Shown here in pieces: positions 1-7,785 of a stretch of DNA of 64,000 nucleotides; position 1 is the stretch's first letter, and the number at the start of each line of letters is the position of its first letter. The position numbers were made by a program, and so were the translations under genes. The notes below the pieces were generated by a model that saw only the letters and a list, made by a program, of their open reading frames with translations, ran no database searches and was not told where the DNA came from. Location of the stretch: contig NZ_LT629771.1 of assembly GCF_900105175.1 (NCBI RefSeq), forward strand, positions 496,001-560,000, read 5' to 3'. Source of the DNA: Jiangella sp. DSM 45060. GTDB taxonomy: Bacteria; Actinomycetota; Actinomycetes; Jiangellales; Jiangellaceae.

Positions 1-426
1 CTCATGGGGTTCGCGTTCCCGTCGTACGACCGTGAGTCGGCCCGCCGGATGCTCCGCGATCGCTGGAGCGTCACGCGGCTCTATCGCGAGGGCGCCGTGA
101 CCGGCCGGGTCCGTTACGTGCAGAGCGCCGGAGACGCCCACCACATGGCCAACCATCTGGCTTTGTTCAGCGACGTCGCCGGCGTACGCGACGGCACCAC
201 GGCGGACGGTGCGATCAGCGTCGTCACCGAGGCGTCGACCGAAGCCACGGGCGCGGCCGCGCGCGACGCCTATTGGGCGCACTACCGCGAGCTCCTCGCC
301 GTGGGGGTGCCGGAGGTCGCAGAGCTGGCCGGCCGCGTCGGGCGGACCGCGGAACGGCAGGGTCTGCTCGCCGCCGCACGGGACCGGGTCGGGCGCGGCC
401 GAGGTTCTGTCCACCCCTCTCGCTAG
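1..426 (+). CDS. C-terminal part of an unrecognised protein (5' truncated)
   Basis: The reading frame is open from the first base of the window and stops at 424-426, so the true start lies upstream. The visible 141 codons have normal high-GC third positions, which supports real coding. The polypeptide is soluble-looking, with an aromatic and basic first part (FPSYDRESARRMLRDRWS) and a helical Ala/Glu/Arg-rich tail. I recognise no family. It lies 52 bases before a heparinase-like gene and a glycosyltransferase on the same strand, so it may be part of the same polysaccharide cluster; that is inference from position only. The ATG at 4 is just the first Met in the window, not evidence of a start. 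Confidence 0.6.
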   Translation, partial: LMGFAFPSYDRESARRMLRDRWSVTRLYREGAVTGRVRYVQSAGDAHHMANHLALFSDVAGVRDGTTADGAISVVTEASTEATGAAARDAYWAHYRELLAVGVPEVAELAGRVGRTAERQGLLAAARDRVGRGRGSVHPSR

Positions 427-478
427 TGTCGCTCCAGGACGGCCGGAGCGACCGGCCACCTATCGGGGGGATACGACG

Positions 479-1993
479 ATGGCCGAGCTCGGCCTCGCCG
501 AGATCTATTGGTCCGGCCGGCGCGACTACGACGCGCTCATGTCCAAGGGCTTCCAGGCGCGAGAGGACGTGCCGCCGTGGCCGCTGCACTATCCACTCGA
601 CTGGGCCGCCGATCCGTTCGGCGACAACAACTGGCGCTTCCAGCTGCACGCCTGGCGGATGACCGATCCGATGCTCGCCCGGTACGAGGCGACCGGTGAT
701 CCGGCGTACCTGCGTCAGGTGTTCGCCGTCGCCGCGGACTGGTGGGAGTTCCACCGCACCGCTACGGCGGACATGTCCTGGAACGACATGGCCAGCGGTA
801 TCAGGGCCCTGCGCATCGCCTATCTCATCGAGCATCACGGTGCGGGCCGACTCGACCTCGGTGCGGACGAGGCGGCCGTGCTCACGGGCCTGGCCACCGC
901 GCACATCGCCTTCCTGAGCGACCGGTCGAATCTCCGCCCGCGGAGCAACCACGCGATCTTCCAGATCTTCGGGCTCAAGCGGCTCGGCGAGGCGGTTACC
1001 GAGGCCGGCCCTGACACGGCGAGGTTTGCCGACGAGTTCTTCCGCGAGTCGCTCGAGTACCAATTCACCGACGAGGGCGTACACAAGGAGCACTCGCCCG
1101 ACTACCACTACTTCGCGCTCAAGGTCCTCGACGATCTCGGCGCGGATCGGCTGTTCACGTCGCCGGAGCTCGAGGCGACACTCGACCGGGCCCGCGACGT
1201 GACCACGTTCCTCGTCGGCCCCGACGATCGCACGGTCGCCGTCGGTGACTCCGCGCCGGTGGTCCGCAAGACGCCGGTACCGGACGGGACCTTGGTGTCC
1301 GACTGCGCGCGGTCCGGCTATGCCGTGGTGCGATCGGGGTCGTCCATGCTGTTCATGACCGGTGCCCGGTACTCGGCCACGCACAAGCACGCCGACGAGC
1401 TCAGCTTCGTGCTCTACGAGGGTGGCCGCCCGATTCTCATCGACAGTGGCAAGTACGGCTACCAGATCGACGAGTGGCGTCAGTACTTCCTCGACGCGGC
1501 CGCGCACAACACCGTCACCGTGGACCGTGTCCCGATCTCGCCGACGACGATGCTCGCGGCCCTGCGCCTCGACCCGGTGCGCCAGGAGGGCGAGACCTAT
1601 CTGCTGGGCGGGGTCGTCGAGCGGACCGGCCTGTTCCGGCACGAGCGCACGATCCGGTACCGTCCCGGCGCCGAGCTGGTCGTCGAGGACCGGCTCACCG
1701 CCGACCGCGAGCTGCCGTTCGTCAGTAGCCTGCACCTCGCGCCCGACCTCGTTCCCGAACTGGACGGCGCTCGGTTTCGCGCCCAGGTGCCCGGTGGCGG
1801 TGCCCTGCGGGCGACCGTCTCGGGCGCCGCGCTCGAGGCTGTCCGCGGCGGCACCGACCCGATCCTCGGCTGGGAGAGCACGAGCTATCTCGAGAAGCAC
1901 CCCACCACCGTCGTGCGGGCCCGGACCACGGGCACGGACGTCACGATCCGGTGGGACGTCACCGTCGGCGGCGGAGCGGACACCCCCTCCTAG
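479..1993 (+). CDS. heparinase II/III family protein
   Basis: A 504-residue protein of the heparinase II/III (alginate-lyase-like) family, which cleaves or remodels uronate-containing polysaccharides. The N-terminal two thirds is an all-helical toroid-type region with NHAIFQIFGLKRL and EHSPDYHYFALKVL, typical of this fold. The C-terminal third is beta-rich and contains THKHADELSFVLYEGG followed by an IDSGKYGY segment, the hallmark of the heparinase II/III C-terminal domain (PF07940 type). I chose the ATG at 479 because a G-run at 465-470 lies 8 bases upstream; the frame is open further upstream but without a better start. There is no signal peptide, so it would act in the cytoplasm or be a biosynthetic-cluster homologue. 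The glycosyltransferase gene follows after 45 bases. Confidence 0.85.
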   Translation: MAELGLAEIYWSGRRDYDALMSKGFQAREDVPPWPLHYPLDWAADPFGDNNWRFQLHAWRMTDPMLARYEATGDPAYLRQVFAVAADWWEFHRTATADMSWNDMASGIRALRIAYLIEHHGAGRLDLGADEAAVLTGLATAHIAFLSDRSNLRPRSNHAIFQIFGLKRLGEAVTEAGPDTARFADEFFRESLEYQFTDEGVHKEHSPDYHYFALKVLDDLGADRLFTSPELEATLDRARDVTTFLVGPDDRTVAVGDSAPVVRKTPVPDGTLVSDCARSGYAVVRSGSSMLFMTGARYSATHKHADELSFVLYEGGRPILIDSGKYGYQIDEWRQYFLDAAAHNTVTVDRVPISPTTMLAALRLDPVRQEGETYLLGGVVERTGLFRHERTIRYRPGAELVVEDRLTADRELPFVSSLHLAPDLVPELDGARFRAQVPGGGALRATVSGAALEAVRGGTDPILGWESTSYLEKHPTTVVRARTTGTDVTIRWDVTVGGGADTPS

Positions 1994-2038
1994 GCCGGTA
2001 GCATGAACGGCGTTGTCCACGTACTGGAGGCACTGCCG

Positions 2039-4255
2039 GTGACGTCGCCGCGGAAGCGAGCAACTGTCGCGCTCCAGAGCCTCACCTCCGAGCTGGCCAA
2101 ACGTGCCTCACCGAGCATCGGCCCGCGGCGTTGGTCCGGGTTCGTCGCCGGGACCAGGCTGGCGGAGGCTCAGCGTCTGCTCCGTGCTCAGCCCGGCGCG
2201 ACCATCGAGCTGGCCCGTCCGGTGGCCCGAGTCCCGAGGTTCGCGGCGGCCGCATGGCGGCTGATTGCCGCAGCCGAGGAACGGACCGGCAACCCCGCGG
2301 CGGCGCTTGAGGCGGTCAGCCACGCCGTCGACGCCGGGGGAGGCAGCGTCGCGAATCTCGTCATGCGCTGGCGCCTCGCGGACCGGCTCGGCGAGGTTGA
2401 GGAGGCGGACTCCGCCGTGCGCCGCCTTGCCGCGACTGCGCCCGAGGGTCCGCGAGATCTCGAACGGATCGTCGAGGCACTTCGAGGCGCCGATCCAGAC
2501 CTCGTGCGTGCCTTCGCAGCGGTGGTGGCGGCCGATCCGCGTGCGGCTGCACTGAATCGCGATGGGCTGACGGAGCTGCTCGACGAGATCGCGCTCGTGG
2601 AATCGCACGAGGCGGGCGAGGATGCGTACGCGGCCGAACTGACCCGGATCCTGCGGACCAGCACCGCACCGCTGAAAGTCGTCACCCGGGCGCTCACCCG
2701 CTGCCGGGCCTGGCAGCCGCTGGCCGAGTTCATCGCCGTCACCCCGACGACCAGCCCGTCGCTGGGCCCGCGGGGGCAGCAGGCGCCGTATCCCGCGGCC
2801 GACATCGCGATCGCGGCGAAATCGGCGCTGTCGGCCGGCGCCGCCACGGCGGCGTCGATCATGGCCGCGCGCACTCTGGCGCGTCGCCCCGCGGACGAAT
2901 CGCTCCGCGCGACCTTCGCCAGCGCACACGACCAGATCGTCGTCGCGCGGCGGCCGTGGCCGTTCCCGAAGCGAGCGGCACGGCCAGCATACGATCCGGA
3001 TCCGCGGTCGGTGCTCGCGGTGCTGTCACAGTCGCTCCCGGCACGCTCCGGCGGGTACGCGACGCGCTCCCACGGCGTCCTGACCGCCATGGCGGCACGC
3101 GGATACCGCATGAACGCGGTCACGCGGCTGGGGTTCCCGTACGACCGCTGGTCGGCCGCCGACACCCGCACGGTGCCCGCTCAGGACGTGGTCGACGGCA
3201 TCGCCTACGACCGCCTGCTCGAGGACGGGAAACGCGCCTATCCCCAATACCCGCTGGCGTCCTATGTCGATCGATTCGAACGCGGCGTTCAGGAGGTCGC
3301 ACGGTCGCACCGTGCGGGCCTGATCCACGCGTCCAGCTTCTATGTGACGGGCATGGCGGGGCTGACGGCGGCCCGGCGGCTCGGGGTGCCCTTCGTCTAC
3401 GAGCTGCGCGGGCTCGAGGAGCTGATGAAGGTGTCGCGTGACCCCGCGTTCGAGGGATCGGACCGGCATCGCTTCCTCGATCGGCTGGAAACCGGCGTGG
3501 CGGCAGGGGCGGACGCCGTCTTCGTCATCACCGAGGCGCTCGGTCGCGAGATGGAGCAGCGCGGGGTGAGCGCCGACCGCATCGTCGTGGTGCCGAACGG
3601 CGTGCACACCAGCGCGTTCGCGCCGATGCCACGGGACGCCGCCCTCGAGGCCGAGCTCGGACTCCGCGGCAGGACCGTCATCGGCTATGTCGGCGGCCTG
3701 GTCGACTACGAGGGGCTCGACGTGCTGCTCCGGGCGGTCGCCGGGCTCAAGGCGACCCGCGACGACGTGCACCTGCTCATCGTCGGTGACGGTCCCGCGG
3801 AGCGGTCGCTCCACGCCGATGCGGCGCGGCTCCGCCTCGGCGACGTCGTCACCTTCGCCGGCCGGGTGCCGCACAGCGAGGTCGCCAGGTACCTGTCGCT
3901 GATCGACATCGCGCCGTTCCCACGGCTGCCGCTGCCGGTCTGCGAGTTGATCTCGCCGATCAAGCCGTTCGAGTCGATGGCGATGGGCAAGGCGGTCGTC
4001 GTGTCCGATGTCGCCGCTCTGGCCGAGTTCGTCGAGGACGGCGTCACCGGCCGGACCGTTCGCAAGGGCGACGCCGACGACCTGCGCGGCGTTCTCGAGG
4101 AGCTGCTCGGTTCCCCGGATCAGCGGCGGCGCCTGGGCGAAGCGGCTCGCGAGTGGGTGGTGCGCGAGCGCGACTGGCGCTCGATCACCGCCACCGTCGA
4201 CGAGACGTACGAGGCGCTGCTGACCGGCCACCTGTCGGGGCCGGGAGGCGGGTGA
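2039..4255 (+). CDS. GT4-type glycosyltransferase with helical N-terminal extension
   Basis: About 738 residues. The C-terminal half is a GT-B retaining glycosyltransferase of family 4: SGGYATRSHGVLTAMAARGY near the first nucleotide-sugar domain, VVPNGVHTSAFAP at the hinge, GYVGGLVDYEGLDVLL opening the second Rossmann domain, and IKPFESMAMGKAVVVSD with its nearby acidic residues as the donor-binding motif. The N-terminal ~300 residues are Ala/Leu/Glu-rich paired helices that look TPR-like (AAAWRLIAAAEERTGNPAAALEAV), unusual for a simple GT4 and possibly a protein-docking region. GTG 2039 is preferred because GGAGG at 2026-2030 sits 8 bases upstream; an in-frame ATG at 2003 lacks a good ribosome binding site. 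Likely assembles a surface polysaccharide with the preceding heparinase-like protein. Donor and acceptor are unknown. Confidence 0.88.
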   Translation: MTSPRKRATVALQSLTSELAKRASPSIGPRRWSGFVAGTRLAEAQRLLRAQPGATIELARPVARVPRFAAAAWRLIAAAEERTGNPAAALEAVSHAVDAGGGSVANLVMRWRLADRLGEVEEADSAVRRLAATAPEGPRDLERIVEALRGADPDLVRAFAAVVAADPRAAALNRDGLTELLDEIALVESHEAGEDAYAAELTRILRTSTAPLKVVTRALTRCRAWQPLAEFIAVTPTTSPSLGPRGQQAPYPAADIAIAAKSALSAGAATAASIMAARTLARRPADESLRATFASAHDQIVVARRPWPFPKRAARPAYDPDPRSVLAVLSQSLPARSGGYATRSHGVLTAMAARGYRMNAVTRLGFPYDRWSAADTRTVPAQDVVDGIAYDRLLEDGKRAYPQYPLASYVDRFERGVQEVARSHRAGLIHASSFYVTGMAGLTAARRLGVPFVYELRGLEELMKVSRDPAFEGSDRHRFLDRLETGVAAGADAVFVITEALGREMEQRGVSADRIVVVPNGVHTSAFAPMPRDAALEAELGLRGRTVIGYVGGLVDYEGLDVLLRAVAGLKATRDDVHLLIVGDGPAERSLHADAARLRLGDVVTFAGRVPHSEVARYLSLIDIAPFPRLPLPVCELISPIKPFESMAMGKAVVVSDVAALAEFVEDGVTGRTVRKGDADDLRGVLEELLGSPDQRRRLGEAAREWVVRERDWRSITATVDETYEALLTGHLSGPGGG

Positions 4256-4368
4256 AGTACGCGCCCCGCGCAGGGTAGAGTCCTGCAGCGTTGGGTGGGT
4301 CATCTGACTGACAGGCGAGCCGGTCTCGATTGCCGGAGCGGCGCGCCGCTGGACGGGAGTGGTGGGGT

Positions 4369-5100
4369 GTGGCTGACGCGTGGATCCGTAACGCGATAGC
4401 TGAAGCGGTCGGCGCGTTCCTGCTGGTCTGCGCGATCCTTCTCGCTGTCGAAGCCGGTGTCACTCCGCGCGGACTCATCTACGGCTTCGTCGTCGCCGGT
4501 CTGGTCGCCTCGCTCGGGCACGTCTCCGGAGGCCACTTCAACCCGGCGATCACCCTGGCGGTGCTGCTGGCGCGGAAGATCGACGTCCTGGCGGCAGCGG
4601 CTTACATGATCGCCCAGTTCGTCGGTGCCACGCTCGGGGCTCTCGTGGTCATGCTCACCACCGACAAGGCCGTGGTCGAGGCCGGCACACCGGTAATCGC
4701 CGAAGACCTCATCAACGTCGGCCAGGGGATCGCGCTCGAAGCGATCTTCACCTTCGCCGTCGTCCTCGTGTTCTTCGGCGTGGTGGTCGACGAGCGTGCG
4801 CCCGTGTCGGCCTACCCGTTCGCGATCGGCCTGACCATCGCTGTGGGCGTCTACGCCACGGACACCTGGACAGGCGGGTCGCTCAACCCCGTCCGCGGCT
4901 TCGGCCCGGCGGTGATCAGCGGTGAGTGGGACGGTCTGGCGGCCTGGCTGATCGGACCGCTGATCGGTGGCGTCCTGGCCTGGGCGTTGTACACGTACGT
5001 GATCGCGCCGACCGGCAACGGCCGGGGTGGCGGCGGTCCCCGTCGCCGCGACCGCTACCCCGAGCCGGTTCCGCCGCCGGGGCCGTCGCTGCTGCCCTGA
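4369..5100 (+). CDS. MIP-family channel (aquaporin / glycerol facilitator)
   Basis: A 243-residue integral membrane channel with about six transmembrane helices and the two half-helix loops of the major intrinsic protein family. The first loop has the canonical signature GGHFNPAITLAV. The second reads GGSLNPVRGFGPA, with NPV in place of the usual NPA, which may alter pore selectivity. Family members move water, glycerol or small neutral solutes across the inner membrane. The start chosen is GTG 4369, preceded by a GGGAG/GGTGGGG stretch; a TTG at 4330 would add 13 charged residues before the first helix and looks less likely. The C-terminal tail is Gly/Arg/Pro-rich and cytosolic. The acyltransferase gene starts 15 bases downstream, so the two may be co-transcribed. 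Confidence 0.92.
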   Translation: MADAWIRNAIAEAVGAFLLVCAILLAVEAGVTPRGLIYGFVVAGLVASLGHVSGGHFNPAITLAVLLARKIDVLAAAAYMIAQFVGATLGALVVMLTTDKAVVEAGTPVIAEDLINVGQGIALEAIFTFAVVLVFFGVVVDERAPVSAYPFAIGLTIAVGVYATDTWTGGSLNPVRGFGPAVISGEWDGLAAWLIGPLIGGVLAWALYTYVIAPTGNGRGGGGPRRRDRYPEPVPPPGPSLLP

Positions 5101-5115
5101 TTCGCGTTTCGCTTC

Positions 5116-7221
5116 GTGGTGTCCGCTGTCGTCGTGACGACCGACCCTGGCCCGGACCTTGTCCGGAGCCAGCGGCCGGCCACGCGTGACGGGCGGTTCC
5201 GGGGCGACATCCAGGGGCTGCGCGCCGTCGCCGTCCTCGCGGTCCTCGGCTTCCATGCCGGGCTGCCGTTCATGCCGGGCGGCTTCGTCGGCGTCGACGT
5301 CTTCTTCGTGATCTCCGGGTTCCTCATCACCGGGCTCATCCATCGCGAGGTGCTGCGGACCGGGCGACTGAGCCTCGGCCGGTTCTGGGCCCGGCGGATC
5401 CGGCGGCTGCTGCCGGCGACCGCCGTCGTGCTCGGGGCTGTGGCGGTCATGACGATCGTCGTGCTGCCGGTGACCCGGTGGGCCTCGGTCGCGTGGGACA
5501 TCGGCGCGAGCGCCTTCTACGTCGTGAACTGGCGGCTGGCCGGCCAGTCCGTCGACTACCTGGCCTCGGACGCCGCGCCGAGTCCCGTGCAGCATTTCTG
5601 GTCGCTGGCGGTCGAGGAGCAGTTCTACGTGCTCTGGCCGATCCTGCTGCTGGCCCTGCTCTGGGTGCAGCGGCGCACTGGCGCCCGCCTCGGTGTCGTC
5701 ATGATGACGGGCATCGCGATCATCGGGGTGCCGTCGCTGGTCTGGTCGGTGTACCTGACGCAGGCCGACCCGGGCCCCGCGTATTTCGTGTCCACGACGC
5801 GGCTCTGGGAGTTGGCCGTCGGCGCCGCGCTGGCGGTGGCCGGGCCGCGGCTGGCCCGGCTGCCGTCGGCCTGGGCGCACCCGCTCGGGGTGCTCGGCCT
5901 GGCCGCCATCGTCGTCGCGGTGGTCGGGTTCGACGGGTCGACGCCGTTCCCCGGCACCGCCGCCCTGCTCCCCACGCTCGGCACGGCCGCGGTGATCGCC
6001 GCCGGGATGTCCGGCCGGCGCACGGCCGCCGGGCTGCTGCTCGACGCCGGGGTGATGCGCGACATCGGGACCCTGTCGTACTCGCTCTACCTGTGGCACT
6101 GGCCACTGCTGGTGGCCGCCGGGGTCCTCTGGGGCGGCCCCGACGGAACCCCGCAGGCGGCGGTCTCCGTCCTGGTCGTGGGGTTCTCCGTGGTGCCCGC
6201 CTGGCTGACCTACCGGGTGGTCGAGGCGCCGTTCCACCACGCCCAGATGTTCGTCCGGGTGCCGTGGCGGGCGGCCGCGCTCGGCGTCGCCTGCACCGCC
6301 GCGGGCGTGGCCGCCGCCGTCGTCGTCGCGCAGGCTGTGCCGAAGCCGGTGTACGCCGAGAACGCCGACGCCCCCGGTGCGGCGGTGCTCGGCGACGACC
6401 CCGGCAGCGACCCCGACGGCGAGCCGGTCGACACCGTCGACGCGATGGTCCCGGACGTGCTGAGCGCGCCCGACGACGTCGCCTCGCTCGACGGCGAGCT
6501 GTGCATCAGCGACGTCCGCGGCAACGACCTCGAGACCTGCACGTCCGGCCCCGCCGACGCCGACATCACCGTCGCCGTCGTCGGCGACTCGAAGGCGCAC
6601 CAGTGGCTGACCGCGCTGGAGCAGATCGCGCAGGCCCGCGACTGGCGGCTCGTCACCTACCTGAAGAGCGCCTGCCCGCTGACCACGCTCGAGGTCGGTC
6701 TGGAGAGCGAGCCCAACACGTCGTGCGCCTCCTACAACGATGCCCGGTTCGAGGCCCTGATGGAGGACGATTCCATCGACTACGTCGTGACGTCCCAGGT
6801 GTCCGGCTATGCGTTCGGCGACGAGCCGCGCGACGAGCGGGCCGCGATGATGACCGACGATCTCGAGGGCGTCTGGCAGGACCTCGAGTCGGCCGGCCGC
6901 GAGGTGGTGGTCATCGTCGACAACCCGAACCCGCGTATCGACGTCATGGAGTGCGTCGCCATGAACGAGGACTCGCTCGGCGAGTGCACGTTCAACCGGG
7001 CCGAGGGCGAGAGGGAGGGCGGCACGCTGGTCCAGGTCGCCGCTGCCGAGGCGCTCGACACCGTCGGGGTGGTGGACCTGCGCGACTACGTCTGCCCCGG
7101 CGACGAGTGTCCCGCGGTCATCGGCGACACCTTGCTCTACCGGCAGGGGTCGCATCTCACCGCCACCTACGTGGAGTCGCTGACGCCGCGGCTGGACGAG
7201 GCGTTGCTGGCCGCGATGTGA
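5116..7221 (+). CDS. acyltransferase 3 / SGNH O-acyltransferase
   Basis: A 701-residue OafA-like protein. Residues ~30-400 form the acyltransferase-3 membrane domain of roughly ten helices: DIQGLRAVAVLAVLGFHAG with the conserved His, GGFVGVDVFFVISGFLITG, and RRIRRLLPATAVV. After a linker rich in Asp/Pro, the C-terminal ~220 residues form an extracytoplasmic SGNH-type domain with GDSKAHQW around residues 490-497 and a terminal GSHLTATY, consistent with the Ser and His of the catalytic site. Proteins of this kind transfer acetyl or other acyl groups to surface polysaccharides or peptidoglycan, which fits the flanking glycosyltransferases. GTG 5116 is used; GTG 5134 is an in-frame alternative. 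The stop faces the minus-strand gene ending at 7232. Confidence 0.9.
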   Translation: MVSAVVVTTDPGPDLVRSQRPATRDGRFRGDIQGLRAVAVLAVLGFHAGLPFMPGGFVGVDVFFVISGFLITGLIHREVLRTGRLSLGRFWARRIRRLLPATAVVLGAVAVMTIVVLPVTRWASVAWDIGASAFYVVNWRLAGQSVDYLASDAAPSPVQHFWSLAVEEQFYVLWPILLLALLWVQRRTGARLGVVMMTGIAIIGVPSLVWSVYLTQADPGPAYFVSTTRLWELAVGAALAVAGPRLARLPSAWAHPLGVLGLAAIVVAVVGFDGSTPFPGTAALLPTLGTAAVIAAGMSGRRTAAGLLLDAGVMRDIGTLSYSLYLWHWPLLVAAGVLWGGPDGTPQAAVSVLVVGFSVVPAWLTYRVVEAPFHHAQMFVRVPWRAAALGVACTAAGVAAAVVVAQAVPKPVYAENADAPGAAVLGDDPGSDPDGEPVDTVDAMVPDVLSAPDDVASLDGELCISDVRGNDLETCTSGPADADITVAVVGDSKAHQWLTALEQIAQARDWRLVTYLKSACPLTTLEVGLESEPNTSCASYNDARFEALMEDDSIDYVVTSQVSGYAFGDEPRDERAAMMTDDLEGVWQDLESAGREVVVIVDNPNPRIDVMECVAMNEDSLGECTFNRAEGEREGGTLVQVAAAEALDTVGVVDLRDYVCPGDECPAVIGDTLLYRQGSHLTATYVESLTPRLDEALLAAM

Positions 7222-7231
7222 GGCCCGCGCG

Positions 7232-7783
7232 TCAGCGGCGCGGGGCGAGGGAAGCCAGCAGGAGGCGCTCGGTGCGGCCCAGCCCGTCCGGGCCGACGAC
7301 GACCGAGGCGGTGCTGCGGTAGGTCGCGAAGACGGTGCCGAGCGTCGTCCGGACGTAGTCGTCCCAGGACTGGCCCGCGTACGGCCAGTCGTCGGCGGGC
7401 AGCAGCAGCTCCGCCGGGTAGCCGTAGGCGCGGGCCGCGGCCAGCTCGGGCACGTCCATGACGACGACCGGGCGGAAGCCGGCGCTCAGGACCTGCAGCT
7501 CGGCGAGCTCGTCGACGACCTCGCGGACGCGTTCTGGCGGGAGGCCGAGCAGCAGCACGACGACCACGGGCAGGCGCTCCGTCCCGACCCCGGCCAGCAG
7601 CCGGCCGGCGGTGACGTCGAGCGGGGTGTGCTGCTTGGCGTCGACGGCGAACAGCCGGTGCACGACGGCGCGGGCGGTGGCGGAGTCGCGCAGCCGGGGC
7701 ACGACGGTGCGGCGGGCGTAGCGGTAGCCGGGGATGCGGCGCATGTGGCGCATGACGCGGCGCGGCTTGCGGCGGTCGGCCAT
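7232..7783 (-). CDS. unrecognised protein coupled to a glycosyltransferase
   Basis: A 183-residue protein whose ATG lies 2 bases beyond the TGA of the upstream glycosyltransferase, indicating translational coupling. The N-terminus is strongly basic (MADRRKPRRVMRHMRR). The body has alternating hydrophobic strands and helices (LPVVVVLLLGLPPERVREVV, FRPVVVMDVPELAAARAYGY) suggestive of a Rossmann-like alpha/beta fold, and ends with a basic ASLAPRR. No signal peptide or clear membrane helix. I do not recognise the family. Context suggests a partner or accessory of the double-domain glycosyltransferase, perhaps in nucleotide-sugar handling or enzyme localisation; this is inference. Confidence 0.7.
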   Translation of the reverse strand: MADRRKPRRVMRHMRRIPGYRYARRTVVPRLRDSATARAVVHRLFAVDAKQHTPLDVTAGRLLAGVGTERLPVVVVLLLGLPPERVREVVDELAELQVLSAGFRPVVVMDVPELAAARAYGYPAELLLPADDWPYAGQSWDDYVRTTLGTVFATYRSTASVVVGPDGLGRTERLLLASLAPRR

Positions 7784-7785
7784 GG

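Noticed and set aside
4300-7155. A 951-codon open frame on the minus strand opposite the aquaporin and acyltransferase.
   Set aside because: It is antisense to two recognisable membrane proteins, is full of His/Arg/Asp/Gly runs, and arises from the GC bias that removes stop codons.
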